A stretch of DNA of 64,000 nucleotides from Orobanche coerulescens (GCA_033398695.1 JAWKAU010000035.1:434001-498000), one strand, 5' to 3'; shown: positions 22,005-33,287, counted from the stretch's first letter. Program-made: numbers and translations. Notes: generated by a model from the letters alone, not told the origin.

Positions 22005-23483
22005 TGCTGGAATATAAAACGCAGCGGAAACAAGTTGGCGGAAAAATTTAAGAAAAGGTTTTATAAACTAACCGACATAAAAACCGGATCTATTTAGGCT
22101 TGTCAATTAATTAACTAAACAGATTAACAAATAATTAAATACATATATTTACGCATGGGGTAGGTAATTTATACCTTTGACGCGAAGTGGTAGAAAATCC
22201 GTTTTGGTTGATTTATCTCCTCTTCGTACTCCTCTCCGATCTTCTTGTATTTCTACCTCAAGATCTTCTAGAGTATATCCCGCCTATGCCCGGATGTCGT
22301 GTGGGCAACAATCTACCGGATCAAACTTGGACAGCAAGGGGTCGGCCGAAATCTCTTCTCAAGAAACTCACGATGTTTTCTCTATTTTTCTTGAATATTT
22401 TCAGTATTTTAGAAAAATATTGTGTTAACTAAATTGTGGAATCCAAGACACAAGTCAAGATCCACAATTAAACACACACAAAAAAATCAATTTTCTTGGG
22501 CAAATAATGATATGAAAACCGGCCACCCCTATGTCTCTATTTATAGGTGTTTTGGGCTACTCTAGGGACCTTAAAGAGGATATGGTAAGGACTCTTAATA
22601 GATGTCATCTTCCTATATTAGAACTCTTCCTAATATAATGACTCTATTAAATATCAACTTAGTCCACTAAAAGGTTGATATTGCACTTCCTACCAAAATC
22701 TCAAATTACGAAATTGGGCTCCTTTTTGAATTAATTATTTCCAGTATTTAAGATATTTTATTTCCATTAATTAATTTAAGCTACTGACAGCTTTTAATTA
22801 ATTAATATATTATACATAAATATACCACTCGACCTTTATTATTATATCGGAAAATAAATTCCACCTGCAGGGTTTAATATAATAATCCTTTCGAGTGCCT
22901 CAAGGGACATGATCAACCCGACTGGTCGGGACACGATTTCTAGCTATAACATTAATTATCATATAAATAATAATATTGCCCAAAATATCGAGCATATTGA
23001 GTCAATCATTGTGGTTCTCACCCATGATAAATCAAAGCAATAAATATTAAATATATATAATTAAATATTAATCACTAGAATTAAGAAATAATAATTGTCC
23101 AAGATGTACGCTCTTCTTATAGTCAGTACAGAAGAATCTATCTCACCTCGATCCTATTCAACATATAGCGAATACGCTAATATATGCTAATGGTCAAGAC
23201 CAACCAATCTCAAGCATATACTACAACCTCTCACATAACGGTCTAATGTTATATAGGTTGTGAACTAAATATTACTATATAAGGAACCGATAATGTGATT
23301 TTCTGTGTGACACGACACACAACATTATCTACAATATAAAGTAATTTAGACTACATTTGCATAACCATAGCGTGAATAAATATGAAAAACATGTGATTAA
23401 TGAATTAAATATTCTCATAGATAAAGATCGGGAAATTAGGTAATACAAGCATAAAGTATGCTTTGACGTATACAACCCTAACA
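22005..23483 (-). repeat. 5' LTR of the copia element
   Basis: About 1479 bp. On the minus strand it starts TGTTAGGGTTG (23483) and ends ...CCAGCA (22005), next to the PBS. A minus-strand TATA box (CCTATAAATAG) lies at about 22536-22546. The outer boundary is inferred from the TGTTAG start and the resumption of a gypsy LTR fragment at 23484. Confidence 0.68.
22536..22546 (-). promoter_or_regulatory. TATA box of copia LTR
   Basis: CCTATAAATAG on the minus strand, about 530 bp before the LTR end facing gag. Confidence 0.55.
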
Positions 23484-23819
23484 CCCATAACTTTGGGAAA
23501 TTACAAAACGGCCCAAAATATCTGAAACACACGATACACGATCAAAACATCAAACAAAAGCTCACAACACGCATAGTAACATAATATGGATTTACGGCAA
23601 CCCCGAAACGGCGGTTCCGAACAACGATTATGAGAATCGAACCAAATAGCGACGAAAATGACATTAAACACGGAATTGAGTAAACAGGTCTGAAACACGC
23701 TCGGATAACAAAAACTCCAGTATTAAATGTTCTCGAAATATCAATACGGTTACAAGCGAGTCACTAAAATGAAAAATACACCAAAATAAAAATACCAAAA
23801 TAAAAATGCGGATATTATA
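23484..23819 (-). repeat. First 336 bp of a Tekay-like LTR, interrupted by copia
   Basis: The minus strand starts TATAATATCCGC (a mutated TGTAATATCC) and runs through a TTTGTAATTTCCCAAAG segment also seen in the solo LTR near 27030-27050. The copia LTR begins inside it. The rest of this LTR is not found in the window. Confidence 0.6.
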
Positions 23820-25332
23820 GAGGTAGGGCGTCGAAGCAGAGAGGTAGATGGAAAATGCGAGCAGCACAGCAGTGGAGGAGAATAAAGAGATGAGTGATTG
23901 AGGTTGGGTGGAGCTCCAAAGGTGACCAAATAGGCACTCAATTAAAATTTGTCACGTGTCATGATTAGTTATTTTACATTTACTTTTAAATATTAAGATA
24001 AAATATTAATAAATTTTTTTGCATATTTTGTTAAAGAAAATCGAAATTCATGAAAAAATTGATCTATAAATAGAGACCATATTTGTTATATTTTTATATA
24101 CACTAAAATTTTATATTTTTTTACACATATGCTTAAAGAATAATACAAAATAATTTTACAAAAAATTATGTTTAGATGGTTGGATGATCATGATAAATCT
24201 CTCAAAATTAGTGTAGTTGGATTGAGATTAATATTGGTGATGTGAGAGAGAAATTAGTTAAATATTGAAAAAAATTGGATAGTGGGTTGGATGAATATGA
24301 GAGAGAGAGAGAGAGGGAGAGAGAGAGAGAAGAAAACGGTCGAATACTATTGGAAGAATGGTTGAATTTTATGGTTGAGGTTGGTGTGTTTTTTTCTTTC
24401 TGTCATGACAACTTGTTAATATGTCATATTTTTTCTTTTATTTTATATTTGTAAGTAAATTATATATGGTTGAATTAGATATGTAAAAGTCCTTTTTTTT
24501 TCAAATTGTATCTTTATGTAATATTTGTATTGTCAATGATATAAATATCATCATCAATATGAAATTTATTATTATTTCTAACTTTCCGAAGAAACTGTTT
24601 TGAATCTTGTCAATTCGATCGAAATCCGCCTTTTTTTCTTTAGTTGGTTCGTTCAAGTAGCCTTCGCTCGAACCTACGATTAGTGAGAAGGGTATTACAA
24701 GTCTATAAAGCCATCGACCTCTAAGTTGTGGGGGCTGGGTAAGTTGTCAAAAGGGCGCCCCCAAAGGGAGAAAAAGGGGAAGGAATGAAGTCTCTATAGA
24801 CCAGGTGGCAAGAGTAGACCTTGTGCCTTTTATTCCTTTCCCTTAGGTGAGTCCCTCTCTCTAGCTAATTCAACTATATGACAAATATCTCCCATTCTCT
24901 TCTAGTCGCAAGTAGGAAGGAGAACCTTCACTTATCTCTAGCTCTTGATATGGAAGGTATGTTACTACCACTTCTACCGCTTCTGGATCACCAACACCGA
25001 TGACTTAGAAGTATCTTTAATTAGAGCTCAATCATAGATGAACGAAATTTCGAGTAGCAAGAATCCTCCTAGCAGATGGATTACATTCGATGTCATGTGA
25101 TAAGTCGAGTTCAATTTTGCGGATAGCCCAATAAGGAAACTGGGGCAAGTTCTTGGCGAACGGGGGAGTGCTTCATTCGATGTCATGTGATAGGTCAAGT
25201 TCAATTTTCCTTTTGTACTTCTTAGAACCTTCTCTTAAACTCAATTGATTAGAAGAAAATGAACATAGAAGCTCTGGTGGCTATGAAAATATAATTCACA
25301 AATCCGCGCATGTTTGTGGTAGTTCTTAGCAT
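23820..25332. repeat. Dispersed repeat copy 1, left part
   Basis: This matches 52283-53828 closely, including a CTATAAATAGAGA motif (about 24063), a GA-repeat (about 24298-24335), the GTGGGGGCT...GGGGAAGG block near 24730 and an ATTCGATGTCATGTGATA motif found twice. No protein-coding frame is convincing. The match resumes at 45562 after the CACTA element. The nature of the repeat is unknown. Confidence 0.75.
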
Positions 25333-25611
25333 AACTACACCATATATGGCTTTCAACAATATTCTTTTTGATGTTACAAGCAAAATTATAGCCTTAGATG
25401 CCTTAAAATTGGTCCAATTTGATTTAAGGTTACACATTTTTCTAACGTTAGTATTGATATAAATTAGTGCTACCATAGACTAAATTGAACATCTATGCTA
25501 ACACAAAATTTGGTGTAGCCGTTGCTATTAAAAAAAAGTATAACTAAACACTAAAAGAAATAGGCGGGCTTACTAAAATATTTTAGACAGTCCAAATAAA
25601 TTATTTTCAAC
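25333..25611. repeat. Left subterminal region of the CACTA element
   Basis: Terminal CTACACCATATATGG, then short motifs (TAGCCTTAGATG, CTATGCTAACAC, GTGTAGCCGTTGC) shared in inverted form with the right end. Confidence 0.7.
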
Positions 25612-25897
25612 TGTAACAACCCGATTTTTCTAAGGTATTTTATGAATATATTTTTTTTATAATAAGGAAAATTGTAGAAATTTCAAGTCGTTACGAAACA
25701 TACATTTTCTAAAGTATTTTGAGGAATTTAAAATGATTTCAAATCTCCAATACAACCCTAAAATCCAGCAGCGGAAAATAATTGTCAAAAACAAGGTTAA
25801 TTGTTTCATATTAACTTGAACGGAATTTAAAATAAATACGTAACATTAAATATATTTATCATATGTCAGTCTCCTCTGCAATCCGTTCTCTTCATTG
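25612..25897. other. CACTA interior, no gene seen
   Basis: AT-rich. It begins TGTAACAACCCG, which resembles an LTR start, but no matching end or duplication was found. Confidence 0.4.
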
Positions 25898-25905
25898 CGA
25901 ATTAC

Positions 25906-26126
25906 TAGGGGTGGACACGAACCGAATGAACCGAACTTTTGGTGTTATTGACCATTCGTTCATTTGGTTCGTGTAGTGTTCGGTTCGTGTTCGTGTTCGA
26001 CGAACATTACAAATTAGTGTTCGAGTTCGGTTCGACATATTTTTTATTGTTCGTGTTCGGTTCGTTTGTGTTCAATTGTTCTGTTCGTTCGTTTGGTTCG
26101 TTTGTGTTCAATTGTTTCTGTTCGTG

Positions 26127-26190
<64 letters not shown>

Positions 26191-26363
26191 TCGCGAACAG
26201 TTCGCGAACACCCGATCAAAATATAAAATGTTCGCGATTCGGTTCGAAAATACTCGAACATGTTCGCGAACATGTTTGGTTCGGTCAAACCAAACTCGAA
26301 CTGACCGTTGATCGAGCTTTTTCACGAACAGTTCGCGAACGTTCGGTTCATGGGCCACCCCTA
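25906..26363. mobile_element. hAT-type MITE 1
   Basis: 458 bp bounded by TAGGGGTGG...CCACCCCTA with an 8-bp duplication CGAATTAC on both sides (25898-25905 and 26364-26371), which is the hAT signature. The interior is rich in TTCGCGAAC palindromes and contains an (AT)n(GT)n microsatellite at about 26129-26191. It has no coding capacity. Confidence 0.88.
26129..26191. repeat. (AT)n(GT)n microsatellite
   Basis: Uninterrupted AT then GT dinucleotides inside MITE 1. It produces spurious Tyr-Ile and Cys-Val repeat ORFs. Confidence 0.95.
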
Positions 26364-26371
26364 CGAATTAC

Positions 26372-26724
26372 GAAGGTAAAATTTGACTGGGGTGAAACTG
26401 AAAGAATTAGAAACTTAGGGACTAAAATTAAAATATAGGTAAAATGATGGGATAATAAGTCCTTATCACGATGAGAAGTCAGTTCCTCATCTCAATCTCT
26501 CTCATAAGTCGTATGACTCTCTCTCTAGCAGGGAATCCCCTTTCCTCTTCTCTTGTGGAAACTTTCTCTGGTGATTAGCAGGACCGAGATATGGAGCAAC
26601 AGTGTCGATGGTGTCATCGCTCAGAGCAGCAACTGTACGCTCACCATGAATCATCCGGGTCGGGCTTTCACTAGTTTCAGATTCGAACTTCCGATGGAAA
26701 GGTAAAGGAGTCGGGCTTCGAGAT
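26372..26724 (+). other. CACTA interior, leader-like sequence before the solo LTR
   Basis: CT-rich tracts (CTCTCTCTCTAGCAGGG near 26520) and a short ATG-started stretch from 26592 that hits a stop. Joined across the solo LTR it runs into the exon-like sequence at 29942. It may be the 5' end of a captured gene, but I cannot identify it. Confidence 0.35.
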
Positions 26725-27226
26725 TATAATACCTGTATTTTTCATTCTAGTATTTTTTGATTCTAGCAACTCGTTTGTGTTCATTGACACATTTTGGACA
26801 TGTTTTGTTCTGCACTTATTGTTATTAGAGCGAGTTTTGATATTGTTTCGGGTTAATCGGCATATCATTGCGACTTTTTCACATTTAGGTCCGATCCTTG
26901 TGAATCTTGCTCGGAATTGTCATTTTGTCGTTCCCACAAGTTCGTTTAACATTTGTGGTCGTGTTGTGAACTTTGGAATTGTTATTCGATCTCTTATCGT
27001 GATTTTCGAATTGTTGGTCCGTTTCGTAATTTCCTAAAGTTTTGGGTACTCATTTTCATACCCATTTTACTTACCTTCTATCGTTGGAATCGCATGTTCG
27101 ATCAACGCTTTTGTTCATTGTGGAGAATCCTTTGTGAGCATTTTGTTGAATTTTTTGAATCATCGCATTTCGGGGTCGTTCGGGGTTGGTCGGGCAGCAA
27201 AATGGAATCTGCTGCCAGAATGCAAG

Positions 27227-27813
27227 TTACGGCCGTAACCTGCAATATGTTACGGCCGTAAGGTTGTGGGTGTTACGGCCATAATGGCTTATTGGTAACC
27301 GTCAGGGGTGGACACGAACCGAACGAACCGAACTTTTGGTGTTATTGACCGTTCGTTCGTTCGGTTCGTGAAGTGTTCGGTTCGTATTCGTGTTCGACGA
27401 ACATTACAAATTAGTGTTCGAGTTCGGTTCGACATATTTTTTATTGTTCATGTTCGGTTCGTTTGTGTTCAATTATTCTGTTCGTACGCTTTGTTTGTTT
27501 GTGTTCAAATATTTCTGTTCGTGCCATATTATTTATATATATATATATATATATATATTAATGTTCGCGAACACCCGATCAAAATATAAAATGTTCGATG
27601 TTCAGTTCGAAAATACTCGAACATGTTCGCGAACATGTTCGGTTCGGTTAAACCGAACTCGAACTGACCGTTGACCGAACTTTTTCACGAACAGTTCGCG
27701 AACGTTCGGTTCATGGGCCATCCTTAATAACGGCCGTAACACACCCTCACATTTTGGGCATAATACCCGTGAGCTGGGTTACGGCCGTAATATCCTATGT
27801 GTTACGGCCGTAA
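27227..27813 (+). promoter_or_regulatory. Palindrome array in the solo LTR, split by a MITE
   Basis: TTACGGCCGTAA or close variants start at 27227, 27250, 27273 and 27296 (the last cut by MITE 2), then at 27779 and 27802. Within each block the pitch is exactly 23 bp. Confidence 0.8.
27303..27727. mobile_element. hAT-type MITE 2
   Basis: About 425 bp with CAGGGGTGG and a mutated right end (CCATCCTTA). The 8-bp flanks correspond to TAACGGCC (left copy mutated), so it landed inside one of the LTR palindromes. Closely related to MITE 1, including an AT microsatellite near 27533-27558. Confidence 0.8.
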
Positions 27814-28005
27814 CACGCCCAGCTATTTAATAGCTGTGCGACGGGTTTCACTTCATTTCTCCCTTTTCTCCTTCTCTTCTCGTGGTCGGCAGACAGGTGA
27901 AGATAGGGTTTGGATTCTTAGTCGACTCTACTCAATTCTAATGTGTTTTGGAGGGTCTTAGGTGATTGTAACATCATCTAATCGGTTGTTCTTCGTCGGA
28001 TCGAG

Positions 28006-29591
28006 GTATTTTCTTGTTTTTCCCTAGAGTTGACCTTTTTAGGGATTTTGTTCTTGATCTCATTTCTAATCCAGTTTTTATGAATTGATCATTGTTAAAC
28101 ATTTTTATTGATCACGTTCTATGGATTGTATATCCATATTCCATCTTCGTGTAATTTGAATCGTGATTCATTGACCTATTGAAGTCTTGAGCATTTAATG
28201 CTCGATTAAATGTCTCAATGAGTTTTCCTTCGATTCTTAGATGCGTTTTCCATTGTTTTAAATTATTATGCTCGTAGTGATCACGTTGCTATTGTGTCTC
28301 TCATGGAGGATATAAGTTTGGGGACTTTCGGTCGAGCTATGTTCTTCGGAGTTGTTCGTGTGATAACCATCGAAGCAAGTATTCTTGTCTATACGATTTA
28401 TATTGTGTAAATTGAGGTTGTATATGAAATTATGTTGGTTATTCATTATTGTGATTTTGTATCATATGAGTCGTTGTAGATGTTATGTTGAGTTAGAATC
28501 GGCTTGTTGCTTGTCATAGAGATATGTCAATAGAGACGTAGTGTCGGGTAGATAGTACACTTAGACATGTGCTATAATGTTTTGGTGGTCACCGGGTTGT
28601 GTGGGTTAAGTTGTGTGTTATGAGTTGGGTTAGTCGTAATGGTTTGAGATGCGTTTAGAATTGTTAGGTTGTAGTATAGCTAGGTCAGTCGTAGTTATGA
28701 GTCGGATAAATGGCCATTTTTAGCAAGTGCCTTGATTATATATATTGTGACTAACAATCAAGACATGCAGTTTTGTAATGTGTGTTGTTGTTCTTCTACC
28801 CGGGGACTGTCCGACGGGGCCTCTGGGGCCCGATACTAATGGGTACGGCCGTGGAAGTGGTTTCCCACCCAGGGACGGTTCGATGGGGCCTCTGGGGGTC
28901 GATACTAATGGGTACGGCCACGAGTTACCAAGTGTGGTTTTCGTGATGTTGATGTTGACGTTTTCAGTAATTGTGATATGTCCGGAATATCACAACGTTT
29001 ATCCTCGATGTTGAGATATATTATATATAGGGTTTAGGTACTTGGCTAGAATGGCACTAGGATATGTGTCGTAAGTGTTTAGCTCATTGATTGTGAGGTT
29101 TTGGTGTTGGAAAACGAACCTTAATATTGTTTTCGTGTACTGTGGTTTGATGAGATTTTGGGTTGAGATCCCAACGGTTGTGTAAAGGTTGTTTTGTGGA
29201 AAATGACTTTGGGTCGAGACCCATTTGTCTTGAGATGGTTTGCAACTAAGGACTCGAGGTCCATAAAGATTTTCTATTTATAAAAATGTTGTTACATGAA
29301 CGAGATTTGGGCCGAGATTCTGTTATTTTAGAAAAAAGGTTTTATAATATTGAACTCGAAGTACCAAAAGACTTTCTGTTGTTTTCTAAAACTTCCGAGT
29401 TTATATATATTATTTTCAAAGACTTGAGTTGTACCTTAAATATTGAAAACCTCTCGGGAACTTCTTTCACGACTGTTGTTATTTTAATATAATTGATATT
29501 GGCGTGATATATTTTGTATAGACTGAATACTTGTACTAACCATTCAAATGCTAACCCCTTAAATGGGGGAAATGCGTATCATGCATTTCAG
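28006..29591 (+). other. Putative leader intron in the solo LTR
   Basis: Donor TCGAG|GTATTTTC at 28006. A CTAAC branch-like site lies at 29551 and the acceptor TTTCAG|GTGTG ends at 29591. It aligns in position with the B and C introns. Confidence 0.4.
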
Positions 29592-29941
29592 GTGTGCCTA
29601 GTTCGTTGGAGCAACCACAGGGACGGCATGGAAGAAGACGAGGCGTGATACTATTCAAGAGTTAAGAGTCCAGTTTGATGTTGTTTTATTGTTGAGTTAT
29701 CTTCAGTCTTCCGCTATATTGTATTTTGACCACTATGTGGGTATGTACAATAATGAGTTTATTTCTGGGTTGATTTAATTCAATGTAATTAATATTCGAC
29801 CTTATCGGTCTATGTCAGTAAGTTGTTTGACCTCGGTCGGTCAAACATTGTTCATATCGTGGTTGTTAGCCTGGTAGATCCTTATAGAAAAAGGGTCTAC
29901 GGCGTGTAATATTCCCAGTTGTTTCTAGGGGTGTTACAGAG

Positions 29942-30025
29942 ATGGGGTTTGGAGGCGACGGAGACGAGCGGCGATTCGGCGGCGATCGGCTGAGGGCTGG
30001 AGTCGCGACTGAAAGAAAAATTCAG
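29942..30025 (+). pseudogene. Exon-like fragment 1 in CACTA (unidentified)
   Basis: An ATG-started open stretch of 28 codons, Gly/Arg/Asp-rich, ends at CAG|GTTCG, a possible donor. The ATG abuts the solo LTR duplication. I do not recognise the product; it may be a captured first exon. Confidence 0.3.
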
Positions 30026-30642
30026 GTTCGTTTCTTACTGTTCCGATTTTAATTCTAAAAGAAATGGGGTTTCATGTGTTATGTGAATTCTAGAAATGGT
30101 TGGTTTAATGAAGTGTGTGTGTTCCGATTTGATGAATTAGTTTTTGTTTATTTTTGATTTTGATTTGACGAATTGGTGTTTTGTGTGTTTATATTCGATT
30201 TTGATTTGATGCCTTTTGTTCTCTGATGTCTTTTGATTTGATTTGGAATTTTATGAGCTTGATTTATTATTAGGTTTTCTGAAGATCGATTAGGAATGAG
30301 CCCGTAATAAATCTATTCAAGCTAAGCTTTGAACAATTTATTCTGAGTCACCTGGTAAATAAATAGTTCAGTGCGTTCAACAATGTGTGTTTGGAGGGTG
30401 GCTCATACTTGTCATAAGCACAACTCGCAGTAGTATCCTTTTTTTATAGGGAAAAACTTTATTACATGAGGAACTTCTGAAGGAATCTCGTACAATAAGT
30501 TCGAGTCTTTATCATCGACAACTGCATCGAAAAATGCAGTTATCATGTCTGTGAAAATATGTGCTTTAATATTTAAAATTTGCATTGATAAATTAATGTA
30601 TTGTTAAATGCTCCTAAAATGAATTTTATATTTTCTTATACA

Positions 30643-30720
30643 GATGAGAGATGATCTATCAAAAGTTGATTCAGATAAATTCAAATTAATGATTGAGGAA
30701 GTTGATAACTTGCATCAGCT
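30643..30720 (+). pseudogene. Exon-like fragment 2 in CACTA (unidentified)
   Basis: CTTATACAG|ATGAGAGATG at the left and CATCAGCTAG|GTAAC at the right look like splice borders. The 26 codons between (DKFKLMIEEVDNLHQL core) have no stop. The encoded helix-like stretch is not recognised. It could belong with fragment 1 as part of a captured gene. Confidence 0.35.
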
Positions 30721-30965
30721 AGGTAACTTTTACAAAGAAATATTTTGTTGCGTGTCAATTCTCTTTTTTTTTATGTAAATGGCCTACTCTGTTACACACA
30801 CACACACACACACTGTAATACCCGGGATTTTTGTTATGTAATTCGAACTCGTGATATTGTAATGATTGTACTTTTGTCTGAGTACTATTCTCCGTATTTC
30901 ATAATCCGATGTTGTCGAGCGTATAATTTTGTGTATGTGATTTGAAGATTGTAATTCTGCGCATG

Positions 30966-31260
30966 TAGCGCACGCTATCGGCTATGTGTAGCGTGCGCTA
31001 ACATGGATTCATAGCGCACGCTACAGAGGATCATTAGCGCACGCTATGCGTGGTCAAATTGATTGAGACGTGCGGTAGGTGAGATCTGGCCGGGGGACCC
31101 CTATCGGATCGTGTCGGATGAACCTGGACGGCTTTCGGGAAAAGCCAAGTCAACGCCTTAGCGCACGCTACAGGTATATGCATAGCGCACGCTAAGTGCT
31201 GAATACAGTTAAGTCAATGAGCCGTTAGCGCACGCTACGAGCAGGGTCTAGCGCGCGCTA
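30966..31260 (+). promoter_or_regulatory. Palindrome array 1 in LTR of element C
   Basis: TAGCGCACGCTA-type 12-mers start at 30966, 30989, 31012, 31035, 31159, 31183, 31226 and 31249. Consecutive members are 23 (once 24) bp apart. A TATA box follows 13 bp after the last. Confidence 0.85.
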
Positions 31261-31272
31261 ATAGCCATTTAT

Positions 31273-31282
31273 TATAAATAGG
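31273..31282 (+). promoter_or_regulatory. TATA box of element C LTR
   Basis: TATAAATAGG follows the palindrome array; repeated in the 3' LTR near 38490. Confidence 0.65.
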
Positions 31283-31947
31283 ACAGCATCCTATTCGTGA
31301 TTTCAGTTCTTTCTCCTCCCATATCCCGAACTCTTACTCTTAGAACATAACTTCCTTCATCCTAAACACTCCATATCATCATCCTAGCTCGTGATTGAAG
31401 ATCGTATGTCATTGGAGTTTGGTGTTCAAGCCTTCGGAGTTGGATTGCTTCAATTTCCTCCGTGTTCTTCACTACCTTGAGGTAGGTGATTCTTCACCGA
31501 TGTTAGTAATGTTTTTTAGGACGTTTGATCATGTTTTGATAGCAAGTTATTTCGTTTATAATCGGTCATCACATGTTAGAAGGATACTTTTGACGTATCG
31601 GCACTATATATCGTATGAACCTTTGAACCATCTTATTATAAGGACTCCTAAGCATGTTCAAATCGATTTATGATCGATGTCGGATATTTACCCGGTTGCT
31701 ACGTTTTACACGTTGGAATCATGTGTTTTGAAACGTAGACGACGGAACTTAGAATATTTCTTGAAGATCTAAGAGGAATTATGATGTTGAGATGGTTATC
31801 CGTATATTTGTACCTCATGATCATGGAATTTCCACAAACCTTATTAGCATGTTATGATCGAGGATGACTTGTATTATCACGGTAGAATTCATGAGTTCTT
31901 CACTATTCAACCCAGTTTTCGGTTTGCAGTATTCTGCCATGCAAGAT

Positions 31948-32139
31948 TAGCGCACGCTAACATATGTGAGTTAACGTGCGCTATCGGGGTTCAGTTAACG
32001 TACAATACGTACGTAGCGTATGTTATGTATCAGCCGATTCAAACTGTCAGACCGTGGCTAGCGCACGCTAGTCTTATACGATAGCGTACGCTAACAGGCA
32101 GGCTTAGCGCACGTTACGTAGAGTACGTAGCGCGCGCTA
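31948..32139 (+). promoter_or_regulatory. Palindrome array 2 in LTR of element C
   Basis: Clear members start at 31948, 31972, 32059, 32082, 32105 and 32128 (pitch 23-24), with decayed members in between. They lie downstream of the TATA box, inside the putative leader intron. Confidence 0.75.
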
Positions 32140-32499
32140 AGCAGTCCGGGCAGATTGTTTATTTTGAGCTTTTCGGCCGTAGACCGAATTGTTAGGCCAT
32201 CGTTCGACTTGAGATGATTTGTATATCGTTCCTTTTGTTAAGGTTCAAGCTTGTTACGTTGATCGAAGGAGGCGGCCTTCGAGTGTGTCGAGATCATTGA
32301 AGTGCTTCGTCCTTGCCATTTTCGAGGCAAGTATCATATGTCGAGTTTGATTTATCATGCTTGTGGTTTTGTTCATATTGTTGAATATGAGATGTATTTC
32401 TGGAAATTCTCGTGATATTCGTTGTTATTGGTTCGTATTGATGAACATATTGAAATGCATATGTGTATGCATAGTTGATTGATTTATGGTATAAATGAT

Positions 32500-32675
32500 C
32501 CGGGGGGATCATGAGGATCTATGCTGAGGGCGCTGGATCGAATGTCCACCATGCGTTGGTCCGACGGGATCATCATGGGGATCTATGCTGAGGGCGCTGG
32601 ATCGTTGGACGGGTTTTCCACCATGCGTTGGTCCGACGGGATCATCATGGGGATCTATGCTGAGGGCGCTGGATC
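32500..32675 (+). repeat. Tandem units in LTR of element C
   Basis: About two and a half copies of a unit containing CATGCGTTGGTCCGACGGG and ATCTATGCTGAGGGCGCTGG. The same block recurs at 39725-39900 and inverted at 62455-62615. Confidence 0.85.
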
Positions 32676-33163
32676 GCTGGATTACCTTGCATTGTGTTGA
32701 TGGAATCGTGAGTATTTGCATCGTTGGATTCCGGTGGAGGAAGTCCGTTTTGCATGTTTTATGATGCATTGATGATTTATTGTATGATGATACTTGTACT
32801 AGCATTGTTTTGCTAACCCCTTCGGGGGTGGACATTGTTTTGATGTTCAGGTAGCCGAGGAGCGGGGAGGCAACCACAGTACCGACAGGACGATGAAATG
32901 GCTCAGTGATGTGATTGATGTTATTGTTATTGAGAGTTGTCTTCGTGTTTCGTTTAGTACTCGAGTACGTCTGTTTTAATAATGTCTTTTCGATATGGTT
33001 GTATAAGTTAACTCTTTTGATCGGTTGAATCAAATTTGTCTTTGAACTTCAGTTGTACGATTGGTTTATGTTTACACTCTTTTTAAAATTAGCCTTGTAA
33101 ATCCTTACCTAAAGGGTTTACGGCGCTGTAATTATTCCGAATATCTTGGGGTGTTACAGAATA

Positions 33164-33176
33164 TGGTATCGGAGCT
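33164..33176 (+). other. Primer binding site of element C
   Basis: TGGTATCGGAGCT, 5 nt after the LTR, resembles an initiator-Met tRNA complement. Confidence 0.85.
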
Positions 33177-33287
33177 AAGATTCATGGATATCTTGGCAGT
33201 CGGGTTAGTTGGGTCTGTTTACGTTATTTGATTATTGGTCGTTCGTAACATCACTGCTGAGCCAGCATCGTCGTGTGGACCGTGGTT

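Larger units (their letters stand above)
11386..23483 (-). mobile_element. Ty1/copia element, minus strand, truncated in gag and split by element B
   Basis: Read on the minus strand: LTR (23483-22005), PBS (22001-21987), a 5' leader (21986-20805 and 11793-11673) and the start of gag (11672 to about 11386). The gag then stops at a junction with unrelated gypsy sequence. Element B sits in the leader with an AATAG target duplication. All of pol and the 3' LTR are missing. Confidence 0.7.
26725..29938 (+). repeat. Solo Tekay-like LTR containing hAT MITE 2
   Basis: It starts TATAATACC (a mutated TGTAATACC) and ends GGGTGTTACA. A GAGAT duplication sits on both sides (26720-26724 and 29939-29943). 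No internal domain is present, so it arose by LTR-LTR recombination. It carries palindromes TTACGGCCGTAA at 27227-27813, GTCCGACGGGG-type repeats at 28795-28925, a CCCCTTAAATGGGG hairpin at about 29554-29567 and a putative leader intron. Confidence 0.9.
31482..32850 (+). other. Putative leader intron in LTR of element C
   Basis: Donor TTGAG|GTAGGTG at 31482. A CTAAC branch-like site lies at about 32813 and the acceptor GATGTTCAG|GTAGCC ends at 32850. Palindrome array 2 lies inside it. Confidence 0.45.
30814..33158 (+). repeat. 5' LTR of element C
   Basis: 2345 bp. Palindrome clusters at 30966-31260 and 31948-32139, TATA near 31273, tandem TCCGACGGG-containing units at about 32500-32675, and a CCCCTTCGGGGG hairpin at about 32817-32828. 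Confidence 0.92.

Noticed and set aside
24600..24840. Possible second SINE with B-box-like GGTTCGAGCG on the minus strand (also near 53150)
   Set aside because: No A box at the right distance, no tail and no flanking duplication were seen.
26044..26438. Open frames with Tyr-Ile and Cys-Val runs in MITEs (also 27308-27674, 40446-40814, 41758-42256)
   Set aside because: They are translations of AT/GT microsatellites and TTCG repeats within MITEs.
25612..29938. A 4.3-kb solo LTR starting at 25612
   Set aside because: The flanks (TCAAC, GAGAT) do not match. The 26725 start gives a perfect GAGAT duplication, so the LTR is 26725-29938.
31395..32084. Open frames of 76-92 codons repeated at 38612-39304
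   Set aside because: They lie in the LTRs of element C, are interrupted by palindromes and have no domain.
32509..33033. 174-codon minus-strand frame with repeated SSALSIDPHDDPVGPTHGG
   Set aside because: It translates the LTR tandem units. It is in antisense orientation to the LTR and not conserved in the 3' LTR.
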